DNA of 64,000 bases from assembly GCA_021186555.1 (NCBI GenBank), contig JAJKFL010000003.1, forward strand, positions 26,369,908-26,433,907, written 5' to 3'. The notes beneath the pieces were generated by a model. That model was not told the origin of the DNA, ran no database searches, and saw nothing but the letters and a program-made list of their open reading frames with translations. Positions 1-12,523 of this stretch are shown here, piece after piece. The stretch is from Reticulitermes speratus. Taxonomy: Eukaryota; Arthropoda; Insecta; Blattodea; Rhinotermitidae. The stretch's first letter is position 1, and every line of letters starts with the position of its first letter. Both the position numbers and the translations under genes were made by a program.

Positions 1-159
1 TCTACTTTGGGATGGTAATTAAAAGTGTAATATACCATATGACAATCATGCACAATATTAATGCTTGTATATCCCTATATTCATTCACCCAGAGCCTGTA
101 ACCAGCCAGTCTTGGTTCACTGCTAATGCAAAGCAATCCCAAGTAGTGCAGATGATCAT

Positions 160-1200
160 TCATTCATTTATTTACAATCCATAAATCCGATACATAGTCA
201 CAAAGACAAATAGGATGTGGATTTGGTCAAAGGAACATATACATTACAAGCTATATAATAATACATTGTCAAAATACAAAACAGTTAGTGAATATAAAAT
301 AGATATATAATATAAAAACATAAGATATAAAAGCTCAAGCTTCAGATACGAAAAACCTGCTAACATTTAGATAATAACTTTAAAATCATAAAATATAGAC
401 CTTAACAAAGAACGAAGGTCATAGCAAATTATATAGCATATTGAGTATTACTAGTTATGATTAGGGATGGTAATAACTAACATTTCAGTTTTTGTCGAGA
501 TCATGTATGGCATCATATGCAAAGTATTCATCTAAGGAATAGAATGAATTTATTAAAAGGAATTTTTTTAGTGTAACTTTAAATTTATTTGCATCGCCAG
601 ATAATTTCTTGATTCTTTGAAGCAAAGAGTTGTAAATCTTAATAGCAGAATAATACACACCTTTCTGGGCTTTCGTTAAATGTAATAATGGAGGGTGTAA
701 ATTGGCCCTATGCCTTGTGCATATAGAATGTATTTCTGAATTTGCTGGGAATATTTCTTTATTTTTGATAACAAATAATAATATTGAGTATATATACTGA
801 CAATAAAACGGCAATATTCTTAATTCTTTAAAAATTTCACGACATGAGTCGCGTTTCCCAATACCTATTATTAGCCTAAGTACTCTCTTTTGTAGCTTAA
901 AACCAAATGACTGTGAGTTGAGTTACCCCAATAGATTATACCATATGACATTTTTGATTGAAAGTAGCAGAAATAAATATTTGTCAAAGTTGTCAGTGGC
1001 ATAAGTGATTTCAATATTCTGATGGAATAGCTTGCTGATCCTAATTTTGTGTGCAAATAGTCAATATGATTCCTCCAAGTAATATTAGTATCGAGTATTA
1101 ATCCCAGGAATTCTATACTCTGTGTATTTGAAATATGATTATTATTGTAATTTATTGGTAGAGTAATATTATTATTAGGTTTACAATTATTTAAGTTGGC
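160..1200 (-). pseudogene. 3' end of a non-LTR retrotransposon (reverse-transcriptase tail and 3' UTR)
   Basis: Reading the minus strand from about 1150, the frame gives SIEFLGLILDTNITWRNHID, then LHTKLGSASYSIRILKSL and MSYGIIYWGN. This is the familiar thumb region after the reverse-transcriptase domain of insect LINEs. The frame then breaks, and from 814 to 485 it gives NSEIHSICTRHRANLHPP and KGVYYSAIKIYNSLLQRIK, the usual C-terminal end of the same family. 160-484 would be its 3' UTR. The catalytic domain is absent, so this is a 5'-truncated dead copy. Confidence 0.75.
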
Positions 1201-1352
1201 TCTTTAATTTGGTCATGCCAACACAGAGGCATTATAGGGAAGTTTTAATTGGTAGTGCCTACTCTAAATAATTTGGCTAATTATTGTGGTCATGCCACCA
1301 GAGAAGTGTGATAGGTTTTGATTGGTGACACCTACTCTCAGTAAATTACATT
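1200..1352. repeat. Two-copy tandem repeat, period about 78 bases
   Basis: The block starting tggtcatgcca, running through agaggcattatagggaag and ending in gcctactct, occurs at about 1211-1267 and again in diverged form at about 1289-1341. No coding potential is seen. Confidence 0.55.
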
Positions 1353-2349
1353 AATTTTAATATAATTCATACACCGTAGCAGCAAGGTTTGGAAGACGTG
1401 ATTGCCTTGATTGTGAATGACTAAAAATTCTTACCATATGGCATAGGCTCAGTTTTTGTGTCAGCTTGAGAGGTCAGTTGGATCTGGCATAAGAAAGTGT
1501 TGAGTGATACAATCTTTTGCTTTTCTTTTAAGAAACCTTTAGAGGCATAGTCTTCCTCATGCTGTAGGAAATTTCCCAAAGTGTGAGACACTCGGAGTTT
1601 GGCTCCATCATAAAGCAGATGTATATATACAGAAGCCATGAATAAAACCTTAATAACAGAAACAGCATAATATTACATTGTGAACTTAACCTACTTACAG
1701 TGTGGCAGTAATTAGAACCAACCATAGAACTGACCAGCCATTTCACGTCTCAGACAAAGTAAAGTTTCCCAGTCACCAGAAGGATGGGTGATGATGGTAA
1801 AATCTTTGAGAGTGTATAGACCCTTCATTTTAAGACATCTGTCCTTGTCCCTGACTGGTGCATACACTATAAGAAATGCTGTAGCATGTAAGCCATACAA
1901 TGCATACAGCTGTGTCTGAGCATTATAGCTGTTAATGAATAAAGAAGAGAGAAGGCCATTATATTACTACAGTTCCAGTGACCAGATTACTAGCCACTGT
2001 AAAGTATTAGTCACCTATCAGTTATGTTAATTTGGGCTTTTATTTCTATAAGCTTATAGGTTGTGTGATGTATCATACAACTGAAATAAAGAACATGCCA
2101 CTTGCTAAAATTGGTATTTAACAACTGGTAATGCCAACAAAAAGGCTATACACACACACACACATATTGTATACACACACAATATAACAGAGGATTTCTT
2201 CTTCTTCTTGTTCCCAAAGTGCTCGTCAGCAGAAGCTCCAGATACACCGCAGCCTGAGGCTTATTGTGCAGCCCTGTGTTATTCTTTCAGCACCGACTCA
2301 TTAAGCCTGTGTCTTTTGCAAAAAGACACGTCTTTTAATGAGGCCATGC
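1353..2349. other. No gene recognised; contains a short CA repeat
   Basis: Only short open frames without family resemblance are present. A (CA)n tract lies at about 2152-2164, followed by a second short ACACACA near 2173. Confidence 0.4.
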
Positions 2350-2960
2350 TTATATCTTTGGGTTCAGCAAAGAACTTACCAAAGAAATTACAATGCTAGC
2401 GAGGCAAGGCCTCACAACAGCAAATAATATGGTCGATGTTTCAGTCTCCAACTTGCAAAATCTGCAGTTTGGATCACCATCAAACAGGCCCATAATATTC
2501 AGGTGCTTCTTCACAGGAGCATGGCCTGTGAGGAATGCAACTACCATTCTCAGCTGATGCCAGCTTAATTTAAGCAGGTCATTGACTCTTTTCTTGCACT
2601 GTCTACTAATAAAAAGTTTACCGTGTCTGTAACCTGGTAAATTTTTCCAGGTAGTGTAGTGTTGAATCTCGGTCCAGTTCTTGATTGTGACTCTTGCTGA
2701 ACACCTAGGTATTCCAAGAACCAGCTCTGGGCCGAGTAGCATCATCACTGCCCCTTGCCTAGCAAGTTTGTCAGCATTTTCATTGCCTGGGATACCACAT
2801 TGCCCTGGCACCTATATGAGGGTAACCTCATTCCAGTTTGCCAGCACAGAGAAAGCATCCAAGCATTCTGCAACTAGTCTTGAAGTCACTTTTGGGCTAC
2901 TAAGATCCTTAAGTGCAGCCTGGCTATCATAACAGAGATTTTTAGATGGTCTGGGAAAAT
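2350..2960 (-). pseudogene. RNase H domain fragment of a LINE
   Basis: On the minus strand, KNLCYDSQAALKDLSSPKVT at about 2940 is followed by the RNase H signature PGQCGIPGNENADKLARQGA at 2811-2752 (normally H-x-G-I-x-G-N-E-x-A-D). A tail with paired cysteine positions (CRFCKLETETS) is typical of LINEs that carry RNase H. A stop separates the two halves (LI* then MPGQ). The histidine of the motif is replaced by glutamine. The polymerase part is missing. Confidence 0.8.
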
Positions 2961-3044
2961 ATCTGTGTATCATGAGTGACTTAAGTTATGTTTTTAATCA
3001 CTCACAATACAATGACATTTTCCCCAACTGTCTAGAAATCTTCA

Positions 3045-3270
3045 TAGAAAGCCACTGTACAAAAAAGGAGACAAAACTAGGATGACAAATTAAAGGCCTG
3101 CATCACTATTAACTTTTTTTTCTAAAACTGGAGAAGGATATACATAGTAGTTTATGCCATCATGTCATACTGGTCCCATAATAATTTGGCTTCATGAAAG
3201 GGATTTGTCATGCAGATTCTGACTTCACATCACATACTGTTAAATATAATTTAGGTCCAAGCATATTTTT
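3045..3270 (+). pseudogene. Small reverse-transcriptase remnant
   Basis: The plus strand shows YKKGDKTRMTN, a stop, then RPASLL, and further on a broken frame containing FGFMKGICHADSDFTSHT. These are the conserved KKGDK..NYRPISLL and QFGF blocks of jockey-like LINE polymerases. It has stops and shifts throughout. Confidence 0.55.
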
Positions 3271-3289
3271 CAGTTGAAGCCAAAGGGAA

Positions 3290-4060
3290 TGGGACATGTT
3301 ATGATATCGTGTTTTGATTATGGGTAACAGAGGACTTGCCAGTTGTTAATAATAACTCCCTGAGAACAACTTTTCTCCACCTTCAGCTGAGTGTTACCAT
3401 AAGTACCTTTACCAGAAACATGACTACAGACAACAGTGGGTCAATATGATTTTTAATATTTAATTTTCATAATGATGGAAAGATTTTTTATAACATATCA
3501 GGAGAGCAGTATTAAGATGTTCAGATCAAACTCAAAACTCAGCACTGTAATGTTTTGTAAAAAGTTGCAGTTGGATGACGTTTGTATTAATATTTATTAA
3601 AGCACCAAGTGTAGTTGTCGGCCTTTGTGAATTTTTTCCCTCCACACAATTCCCTATTGTTCACCATCCTTACAGTAATACCAATGCTGAAATGACTGAA
3701 GGACATTCAAGTAAAGTAGCGAAATCATAGTAATATTATTGGTGAACACTGTAACATAACAACATACATATTCATTTCACAAATCCAATCTCCGCATCAG
3801 TTGCTTCAGAATATGACATGTCAATAAGCATCAGACATCACAAAAAGGCAAAACAAAGACAAAACATAAAAACACACACACATTCATTCATAGGAGTAAG
3901 CCAAAGTATTACTCCTGGTCATCACATACAATGGACAATCTCATACATGAGGTATCATTTTCTAATAACATTTAAAATGTTCCAAAACTCTTATTTTAAG
4001 AGAAACATGTGTTCAATATACAAGCATTATGGGTAAAAATACTCGGTCATAGAACAGTTT
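3290..4060. other. AT-rich stretch with no recognised feature
   Basis: No coding frame resembling a known family is visible on either strand. The open frame at 3818-4036 is low-complexity and unsupported. Confidence 0.35.
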
Positions 4061-4065
4061 ATACT

Positions 4066-4400
4066 TTATATATCCTTCATGTCTGTCTTGCATTCTAAAA
4101 ATTCAGTGATTGAATAAAAAGAATGAGTAATAAGATACCCATATAATTTGGTTTTAAATTTTTTCCTGTCATTTCTGTGGATTTGTATATAGCTTGGGAG
4201 ATTATTAAAGATTTTAATGCCACAGTACGCAACTCCATTTTGAGCACAACATAAATTTACCATAGGTAAATGTAACAGATTTTTGTTTCTGGTGTCTAAC
4301 CCGTGTATATATGTTTGAAAGTCTTCCAGATTATCTACTCTACTATGAATAACATCAAAGACAATATATATTGACATGCAACAGGTAGAATATGTAACAA
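4066..4400 (-). pseudogene. Second LINE C-terminal tail of the same family as the one at 160-1200
   Basis: The frame reads DVIHSRVDNLEDFQTYIHGL, DTRNKNLLHLP and GVAYCGIKIFNNLPSYIQ, matching the tail of the LINE near the left edge (TRHRANLH, KGVYYSAIKIYNSL). Only the last ~100 codons remain. It is diverged from the first copy, so the two are separate insertions. Confidence 0.72.
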
Positions 4401-5699
4401 AAAGTAAAATGGTAAGAATTACATTTTGCCTTCAAGTGCATTTTTCATGTGAATTTGCTAGTTTCCACATGTCAACCCAGGGAAAACTGACTCGTCTTCA
4501 TTCATCAGCCATAATATATCTAAATTACTATGTTTCTTTCTGATGAGGTCAATAAACAAAGGACAAAAACCCTAACAATTTCACTTTAAAAAAAAAATTG
4601 CTCAGGTATAATTTTGCTTCAGAAAGAGGACATGTTTTGGAAAAGGAGAATGTGTGGTGACCCTGAATATACCTGTCAAGGGACTGCTTCAGATATATGT
4701 ATGTATCTCTGAAAGGGTTAAATATCAACTTTTGGGAGAAATTATTATAATTGTCAGTATGGCTGACTCAAAATTACCCTTCTTACAGAGTACATCTTAT
4801 GTGAAATTACTTACTTTGATATCAGTGTGATGAAATTCTATATTTCAGCTAAGTGTGCTGTGGGCTCAGAACTACTTGAATATAAATTATTCTGAAGACT
4901 GGGGGATGTGATGCCATGTAGTATGTACAAAGGTACAAACATTTTCAAGGATCCTGATGTCTCCATCAGTACTGAATTGCAAGATGTGACATCATATGGG
5001 TGTCCCAATATTTTGGAGGAAACCTCAGTCAAGATAATCGATTCTAAGTACGAGATATGAAATCCATCTGTACCAAGAATAAAGCACAAGTGCTACCCAC
5101 AACCTTGAAGCCAGTCTTTCAGTCTGCTTGTTGCTGTTTCAGATGTACTGTTTTTCTGCCAAAAACTAATGTGTTCAAAATTAATTCAACTTATATGGCT
5201 AGGATATAGCTGTAACGTTTATGCTGGATATTGAGGACACAGATGAAATCCGTTGGTGATAATGTATTTGTACTAAGCATTCACAGTTAACGTAGAATCA
5301 GTTAGCTAACTTTTCTGTTTGCACAAATTTTGCTGGAACACTGAAATATGCTGCATTCCACTAGTATGATTTTAGAAAACGACAACCTCATTACTGGTAG
5401 AATAAGAATCCTAATTTAAGGGAATTAGGGATTGAGTTTGTCAGCATATATATTATATATATGTATACCATTCCTGCATCCAAAGCGTTAAATACGACGT
5501 ACTAGCAATGACGAGCGTAGAACTACGTAACGGCATGTGTTTCCATGTAGCCCATGTCAGTACCACAATAATATTGTTTTTAACATATAATTTCATAGCA
5601 AACATGGATATGTTTTGAAAAACTTAACTACAGCAAAACTGTTCTATTTTAGTCCAACATTTATTGAAGAGAAAACATTTCTTGCTGCGTAGATATATT
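4401..5699. other. Upstream flank of Nap1; no gene recognised
   Basis: Several unconnected open frames occur on both strands but none resembles a family. The promoter should be near the right end, before the donor at 5798. No TATA box, initiator or CpG cluster is convincing. Confidence 0.35.
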
Positions 5700-5797
5700 T
5701 TTGTTGGTTGGTATTGTAGATGTAATGTTGGACACACTGTTGGGTGAATATTTCACCTTTACCCATCTTTTCCGAAAGTGGTGTGAGCGGTAAAAAG
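5700..5797 (+). other. Candidate non-coding first exon (5' UTR) of Nap1
   Basis: A near-consensus splice donor, AAG|GTAAGTGAG, lies at 5798. A pyrimidine-rich acceptor ending in CAG lies at 6317-6319, 13 bases before the Nap1 ATG. Joining them would make a 5' UTR intron of 522 bases (5798-6319). The left boundary given here is arbitrary because no transcription start or TATA box could be placed. The acceptor just before the ATG is the stronger half of the argument. Confidence 0.35.
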
Positions 5798-6332
5798 GTA
5801 AGTGAGACAAAGAAGGACTGTAAACTTATATTTCAGCGAGGAATTATGTGTTTTTGTCTGATAATTGTGTTATAATTGTAGCCCACATGTACGTGTTGAT
5901 GTAGCCTGCTGTTTTAATCTTATTTTTAAGTATCTGAAACTATATAATATGACTCGGAAGATGGTTTCCACATGCATGAAGACGGCATACATTCGAAGTG
6001 TTATTTCATTTTGACAAGATTAATTAGCCATTTAGTATACTTCCCAGTTGTGTTGAATAATGTATATGTCAAGTGGAGCTTAGTGTAGAAAGATCAGTTG
6101 TGGGAAGTTAACACTTTTGAAGTAGGGATCGACCATGACCCTTGGAAGAGAGACGTAATAAAACAAGGTTCTCTCTTTTTATTATGTGTGTGCACAATGC
6201 AGTGGAAACAGCCTAAGAATATAGTGGAAAATCAAATTGAGGTTTGTCCCTGTGGAAAGCGTGCATCTGTGATAATTCTAAATGTTAAATCACATGTAAT
6301 AGTTTTGTCGTGTTTTCAGTCCGGTTGAAACC

Positions 6333-6488
6333 ATGTCAGAGCAAGAAATTCTTGAGGATACACGATATGAAATTGTGGATGATGAAGAAGAAGAGCAAAC
6401 TGGTGTGGATGGCATCACAGAACAAGTCCTGCAGCGCCCAGATATGTTGGCTGCTTTGCAAGGGCGTTTGCATGCAGAAATGCTGGAG
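6333..6488 (+). CDS. Nap1: Nap1 coding exon 1 (residues 1-52)
   Basis: The exon opens with the ATG and encodes the acidic leader ([18 protein letters not shown]) and the helix [18 protein letters not shown]. It ends in phase 0 at a GAG|GTAATG donor. The vertebrate proteins carry a short extra stretch here before the dimerisation helix; insect proteins are more compact, so no exon need be missing. Confidence 0.92.
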
Positions 6489-9132
6489 GTAATGGCCTTG
6501 TAAATATTTGTTCAGAATTTGGCTTGTGACATGACTGGAAACACTTTCACTCACTCATTTGGCTGTGCCCAAGCATTACCCTTGCAGCCACAGTCCAACT
6601 TCAAATGTTTACCAGTGCAGTGATAACCTCACATTTGGAATGTAGCGAGCAGATAAAATGAAACCATCAGCATGCTTGCATTAGAAAGGAATCTACAAAG
6701 TAAGTTATTTTAAATTGTATTTGAACTAAAAGACAGCGTTAGAACCTAATCAAACACATCCTCATGTCATGAGATTTTCCCTATTTGCACCAATGTGTAA
6801 TAGTTTAGTGCAGTTATATTTCTTGTTTCATGTAACTACAATTTTACATTCATTAACCATTCTGGCTACTATTATGTCTTAGTATCGGCGTTGCTTCTAT
6901 TTGAGTGTTACACAATTTGTGTTTTATTAAAATGACAGTCACAGAAGACCAAGCCACTGTTGCCAAAATGCATAAACATACCAGAAACCTGATAGGCAAT
7001 GCACATGTAACATAACATTGTGGCATATTCAGGTCTTTGATCTCTTTATTGAATGTTTCAGTTGAGCCATTTTGATTGAAGAACTTCTGCATTGAAACAA
7101 GAGATGAATATTAAAGGGTGTTGCTATGGAAGGGAATGAGTTCTCTTTTGTATTGTTGAATTACATATGTCACTGTCAGCAACAGAAAATATTAAAAGTG
7201 TTGCCATGGAAATGTAACAGTGAGTTTTTTTGTGTATTGTTGAGCTACGTGTGTCATTGTGAACAATATAAAACTTGCTTAGGCCTTCACGTATGGTACC
7301 TGGTACTTTTGTCTGATTGTAACCAAACTTGAATTTTCTTAACAGATTTTAATAAAAATTTCTCCACTGGGAGCTGAGTAATGCAGTAGGGTGAATTTGT
7401 ATAGCAACTAAGGGTACAGTTTGGGTTTGTGTCTGTGTTTGTGTTTATGTATAGACCTAGATGAAGCCTTAAACTTAGGATTTGGATTAATATATAGAAC
7501 CTTTTGTATAGGGCCTGAAGTTTTGGGTTGGAGTTAGTATGTGTATAAAGCTGAGGCCTGAAGGTTAGGATATTGACTAGTAGTATATGAAGCCTTTTGT
7601 TTGAGGCTTGAAGGTTAGGGTTTGGGTTAGTGCCTGAAGGCTAATTTTTGGTCTGATGGTGTTTAAAGCCTTTTGTTAATGACCTTAAGGTTAGGGTTTG
7701 GGTCTCTGTAAATCAAGGCAAGGCTGTGAGGTTAGGGTTTTTGTGAGTGACTTGAGTGTGTGCTTGAGAGAGTATTAGAGACAGAGACATGTAAAACACA
7801 AACTAGCCGGTTAAACATAAACATGTTGCCTCATGGTTTCCAGTGAAAACACTCACCTACTTTAGGCTTTGGGTTTGTGTAAGTTGGCAGCGAAGGCTGG
7901 TATCTGACACTTTATTTACTGTGTCGGTTTGTGTTTGATGGTCTTACAAGATGGTTTCCATGGACACAGTAATATCAGGGCACAAATGTGGGCAAGTAAT
8001 GTCATTTCATTGCTATTTTTGTTCTTAAGTATTTTGTTATGTATACAATTGTCCTTTATGTTGTCCATGAGTAGAGTATAGTAGACATTGATAATACAGG
8101 TAGCCCTCAATTTACGCCAGGGGATGCGTTCCTGGATGAACTGGCGTAATCAGAATCGGCGTAAATTGAAACGATTTTATAATGTAAAGCAATGGGAAGT
8201 CAATGACATGCGTTCCCGGCACCCAAACATTGACGAGTAATATAATGGCATTGCATTTAAAGCTCTGAAGTAACGTAAATGTAATAAAGGGAATTTGTTT
8301 TCACTGCACTTCTCTTACCAGACATGGTGGCTCTTATTTTATTAATTTAATCCACAATTTATAAATATAATAACTCAGTTGCTACTGCAGAATAATGGTC
8401 AAACAACAACACAAACACGTTAGCGCTCAGTTTTCGGCACATTCAATGTGTGAACAAAAAGTGAACTGAGCGCATTTTATCTTGCCTTTACGTCTTACCC
8501 TCCTTCCACTCCTTTCCATGCCAGACACCCAAATGGGAAAACCCTCTTGAGGAGCGAGTGGAAAGAGAACCAAAACAAATCTTCTTAATGAGTTCGGTCC
8601 TTACTCCTTATCTAGGCAGAAGGGAAATGACGAGTGACCAATGCACACGTGACTGTCGTGGAATTGTGTCGGTTTTTTAGGAGATTACAGTATCTCACAA
8701 TTATGTAGCAATGAGTGGGTGCGCAATTCGTTGGTCCTCGTTATTGACTGTAGTTCTTTCGTGTGATTGATGTGTATAGTCATCTCTGCTATTATGCGAT
8801 AGTTGCATTCATGTAAGACGCCGACCTATAGAAAATCGCGTAATAAAAATAACCCAGGGACCTCCGCAGAGATTAAATTTGTTCTTTGATAGGTTAAAGC
8901 ACCGGGAATGAAATCGCATAAGAGCAAACTCGCATATGCAAAAGTTTACATTTTACAAGCAGCTTTTGCTGATTAATCGGTCTCATTAGAGCAAATTCGC
9001 ATTAACGAAACATATGTAATTGCAGAGATGACTGTATTTATAATTTTTATTCAAAAACAGCAATGTAAGAATTATGGTTTAGTATAAGAAGCAATACGAG
9101 AAAAAATGTAAAACGTTATAAATAATAGTAAA

Positions 9133-9163
<31 letters not shown>

Positions 9164-12100
9164 TCACTTTTTGGCCTGGTTTCAAAATCGGCGTTATTCT
9201 GAATCGGGCAAATTGGACCGGCACAAATCGAGGGCTACCAGTACTGAAATAATACAGTGAACTATTATGCATTATTTCCACATGAGTAGTGATTCAAATT
9301 TTTTGGAAAAGGAGGCATTTGGAAACTTGAGGTCTCCTCCAGTTTAGCCCGACCACAGTGTATCCAGTGTGCGGTGATGGTGTACCCGTGTGATGTGGGG
9401 CATGGACAGTTGTGACTGACCCCCTTCCGCCATGTTATGGTGTTGCCCCATCCCCATCCCTGCCATATCTCGTCCTGTCTGTTGTGACTGACTTAGGGTA
9501 GGGCTTTGGCTATCTGTCTGTTATAGTTGGCATGCCTGTCGGGGCCCCCATGTCTTATTCTGCCGATCGTGACTGACTTAGGTTAGGGCTTTGGTTCTCT
9601 CTCTGTTATAGTCGGCACGCCTATCGTCCGGCCCCCAATGTCTCATTCTGCCGATTGTGACTGACTTAGGTCAGGATTTTGGCTGTCTGTTGCAATCGAT
9701 GCGCCTGTCATCCTGCCCTATGCCTTCTTATGTCAATCGTGACTGACTTAGATTAGGGTTTTAACTGTCTCTACAGAAAATTTCCCTGCTGTGGTTAGGC
9801 TAAACTGTAGTGAACCATGAAACTTGCATATTTTCAAGTTAATGTATCAATAGGGTATTTTATAAGGGTTTAAATGTTACGTGTTTCTTGCCATTGTACC
9901 TTTACTTGTACATAAAGTAATCAGTTCTCTATTTTTGGGGTTATTCTCTACATGTCAGCTACATGCTTTTAATAACTGCATCCATCTGACATGAATCCAA
10001 ATGTCCAGTATCTTCTGTACTGCCCACCCAAGCAGAATGATGTCAGAGTGAAAATATTTTCGTATCGGTATCCTTTTTAAGTGTGTTAGCAAAGTTGCAT
10101 AAAGCAACTGTTGGCTTTGTCATGTGTGTGTCTGTCTGTTCATGTGCATGTATTTTTATGAAATTTTATTTTGGACTTCATTGAAATCTGTTACCAAAAT
10201 TAAAGTTTGGTTAAAATCAGGAAAAAAAATCAGACACTTTACAGGAAGACCTAAGTACATTTAAGATATCTTCCTGATTTCTACCCAAAATGAAAAAAAT
10301 TTCAGATCAAGGTTTTATAGAATGTCAAAATACACATTTTGTATCAAATACTTTTTCTCCCAGAATTCTACCCAAAATGAAAAAAAGTTACAGGTTAAAA
10401 GTTTTATAGAAGGTCAAAATACACATTTTGTATCAAATACTTTTTCCAAAAATTGTGCTGTTTGTGAGATAATTACAAACAATATGTTAGTGCCATGGTA
10501 TGGTGGAAATCCGATTCGATTTGCGTGCCACGTAATTAAGACAAAAATACATGGAGTAATAATATTTAATACTCATTGCTTTTGACTGAAACTTTGAAGT
10601 TAAATTGCATTTTGCATGAAGGTTAATTAAGGAAAAATAGGGTCATAATATTTAACACGGATTGGCATATACTTGGTTATAATCACATAATCATGTGGTA
10701 TTACACACTGTGGACTGAAATTTGGTGTGTTGTGATGTAATTATCATTGATGTAGACTTCATTTGGTGACATCATGTTCCTCTGCAGTTATCGATTTTTG
10801 TTGCACGTACATTATGCATAATTAAGGAAAATAAAACATGCAAACATAATAATTAGGATTTATTGCACATATCTAGGAGTATGAAATTTGGTGTGCAGGT
10901 AGATTATGAATGTACCTATAAAGTATGCACAAAATATTGTTTGATAGTGAGAAATTATAAAACATTTTGTTGGGCTGAAGTTTTGAGGATATGTATGACC
11001 AGTAAATTTAACAAAAACAAAATCGTTGTGGACATATATGAGCTTTTAAAAGAAATATAACAGTATTGCCTAATAATAGTAATAACATCTATAATATTAT
11101 GAATTAAATTTTATTACCATCTGAGAAGAGTCCATGATGCAAAGTTGTGAACATACATCAGTGTTACATTAGGCATACATTTGCTATCTTGTTATTTATA
11201 TAAGAGTTTTCAGGTATATTATGATTGCCAGATGTTGCATAGTTTGTGGATTCATGTTCATTGTTATATGATATGACCCTTGACTCTATTTCACATGCTC
11301 ATCAGGACTGAAGATACGTACAGATAATTTCTGTTACTTGTCAAGAAGTAGCAATGTGTTTGTAATTTGTGTACAAAGGTAACCAAAAATGCGTAAATTA
11401 GAGACTGACATGTTGTTGGTGATGGCAGGGACTGGGAATCTTGGGCATAGTTAAGGGATAGTATTAATACTAACAGAGACCTGTTCTGGGGTTGGGATTG
11501 CTCAGTCAGCACAGTAATTAGGCTATGAGCTGGATGATGGGGTGATCATGGTCCAATTCTCAGCAGGGGAAGGATAATTTTATGTTCTCCAAAATGTTCA
11601 GACCTGCCCTGGTATCCACCTAGACCCCTGTTCAGTTGGTGCTTTAGCCTCTTTTCCAGGGGGTAAAACAACTGGTGCTTGAACCTGACGAGCCATTCAC
11701 TTATATTTAGTGTCAGGGTTAAGAATTCATATGTCTTCATACTGTGGTGCTTAGATGTACCTGTTCTTTGCTTGGAATATGCTTGCTTTCCTTGCCATTA
11801 TAGCACTAAATTTAGTAGTTTCATATAGCAATAAAGAAGGAATAATACAGTGTGTCCACAAAGTCCCTTCGGGGTTTTGAAAAATTGTGGCGCGCAAACA
11901 AATTGAGCTAGCCACATGCGGTTTGCGGCAGATTACAGTGAAACTCTGGAAGTTTTTTTACTGACCTCAGTAGACCTCGATGTGGGCTCCCTTGGTAGCA
12001 CGGAGAACGTCCAGACGATATTCGAGCTCTTGCCATGTTGTGTGGAGCATGTCTGCTGGAATAGCCGAGATCGCATTCCTGGTACGGTTCTTCAGGTCAT

Positions 12101-12488
12101 CAAGTCCGTTAACTGGTGTTCGGAACACATTGCTCTTGACATAACCCCACAAGAAAAAATCCAGTGGTATGTCTGGTGAACGTGGAGGCCAAGGCATTGG
12201 ACCGTCTCTGCCATCCCACACAATGCGCGCGTTCCTGCACAGTCACCATTTCACAAACAACTGACTGAAACGTAAAGATGGCCGCTTATGCCATCTGTTG
12301 GCGGCAAAAAAAAACTTCCAGAGCTTTACTGTAATCTGCCGCAAACCGCATGTGGCTAGCTGAATTTGTTTGCGCGCCACAATTTTTCAAAACCCCGAAG
12401 GGACTTTGTGGACACACTGTACATGGATACTGTATTTATTGTTTATTGGCATGTCAGTATTAATAAAGTTCCAAAATGTCTAATTGGT

Positions 12489-12523
<35 letters not shown>

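Noticed and set aside
1712..1900. Minus-strand 62-codon open frame.
   Set aside because: No conserved motif, no homologous neighbour frame, typical of chance.
4838..5089. Minus-strand 83-codon open frame upstream of Nap1.
   Set aside because: No recognisable family and no splice or promoter context.
7440..7760. Interstitial telomere array.
   Set aside because: The period is about 80 bases and TTAGG is not tandem, so it is a minisatellite with a telomere-like word.
9405..9770. CRISPR-like array of repeats with spacers.
   Set aside because: Whole units including the supposed spacers are similar and the DNA is eukaryotic.
11493..11570. tRNA gene suggested by A- and B-box-like sequences.
   Set aside because: The cloverleaf does not close and the boxes are imperfect; annotated as a SINE.
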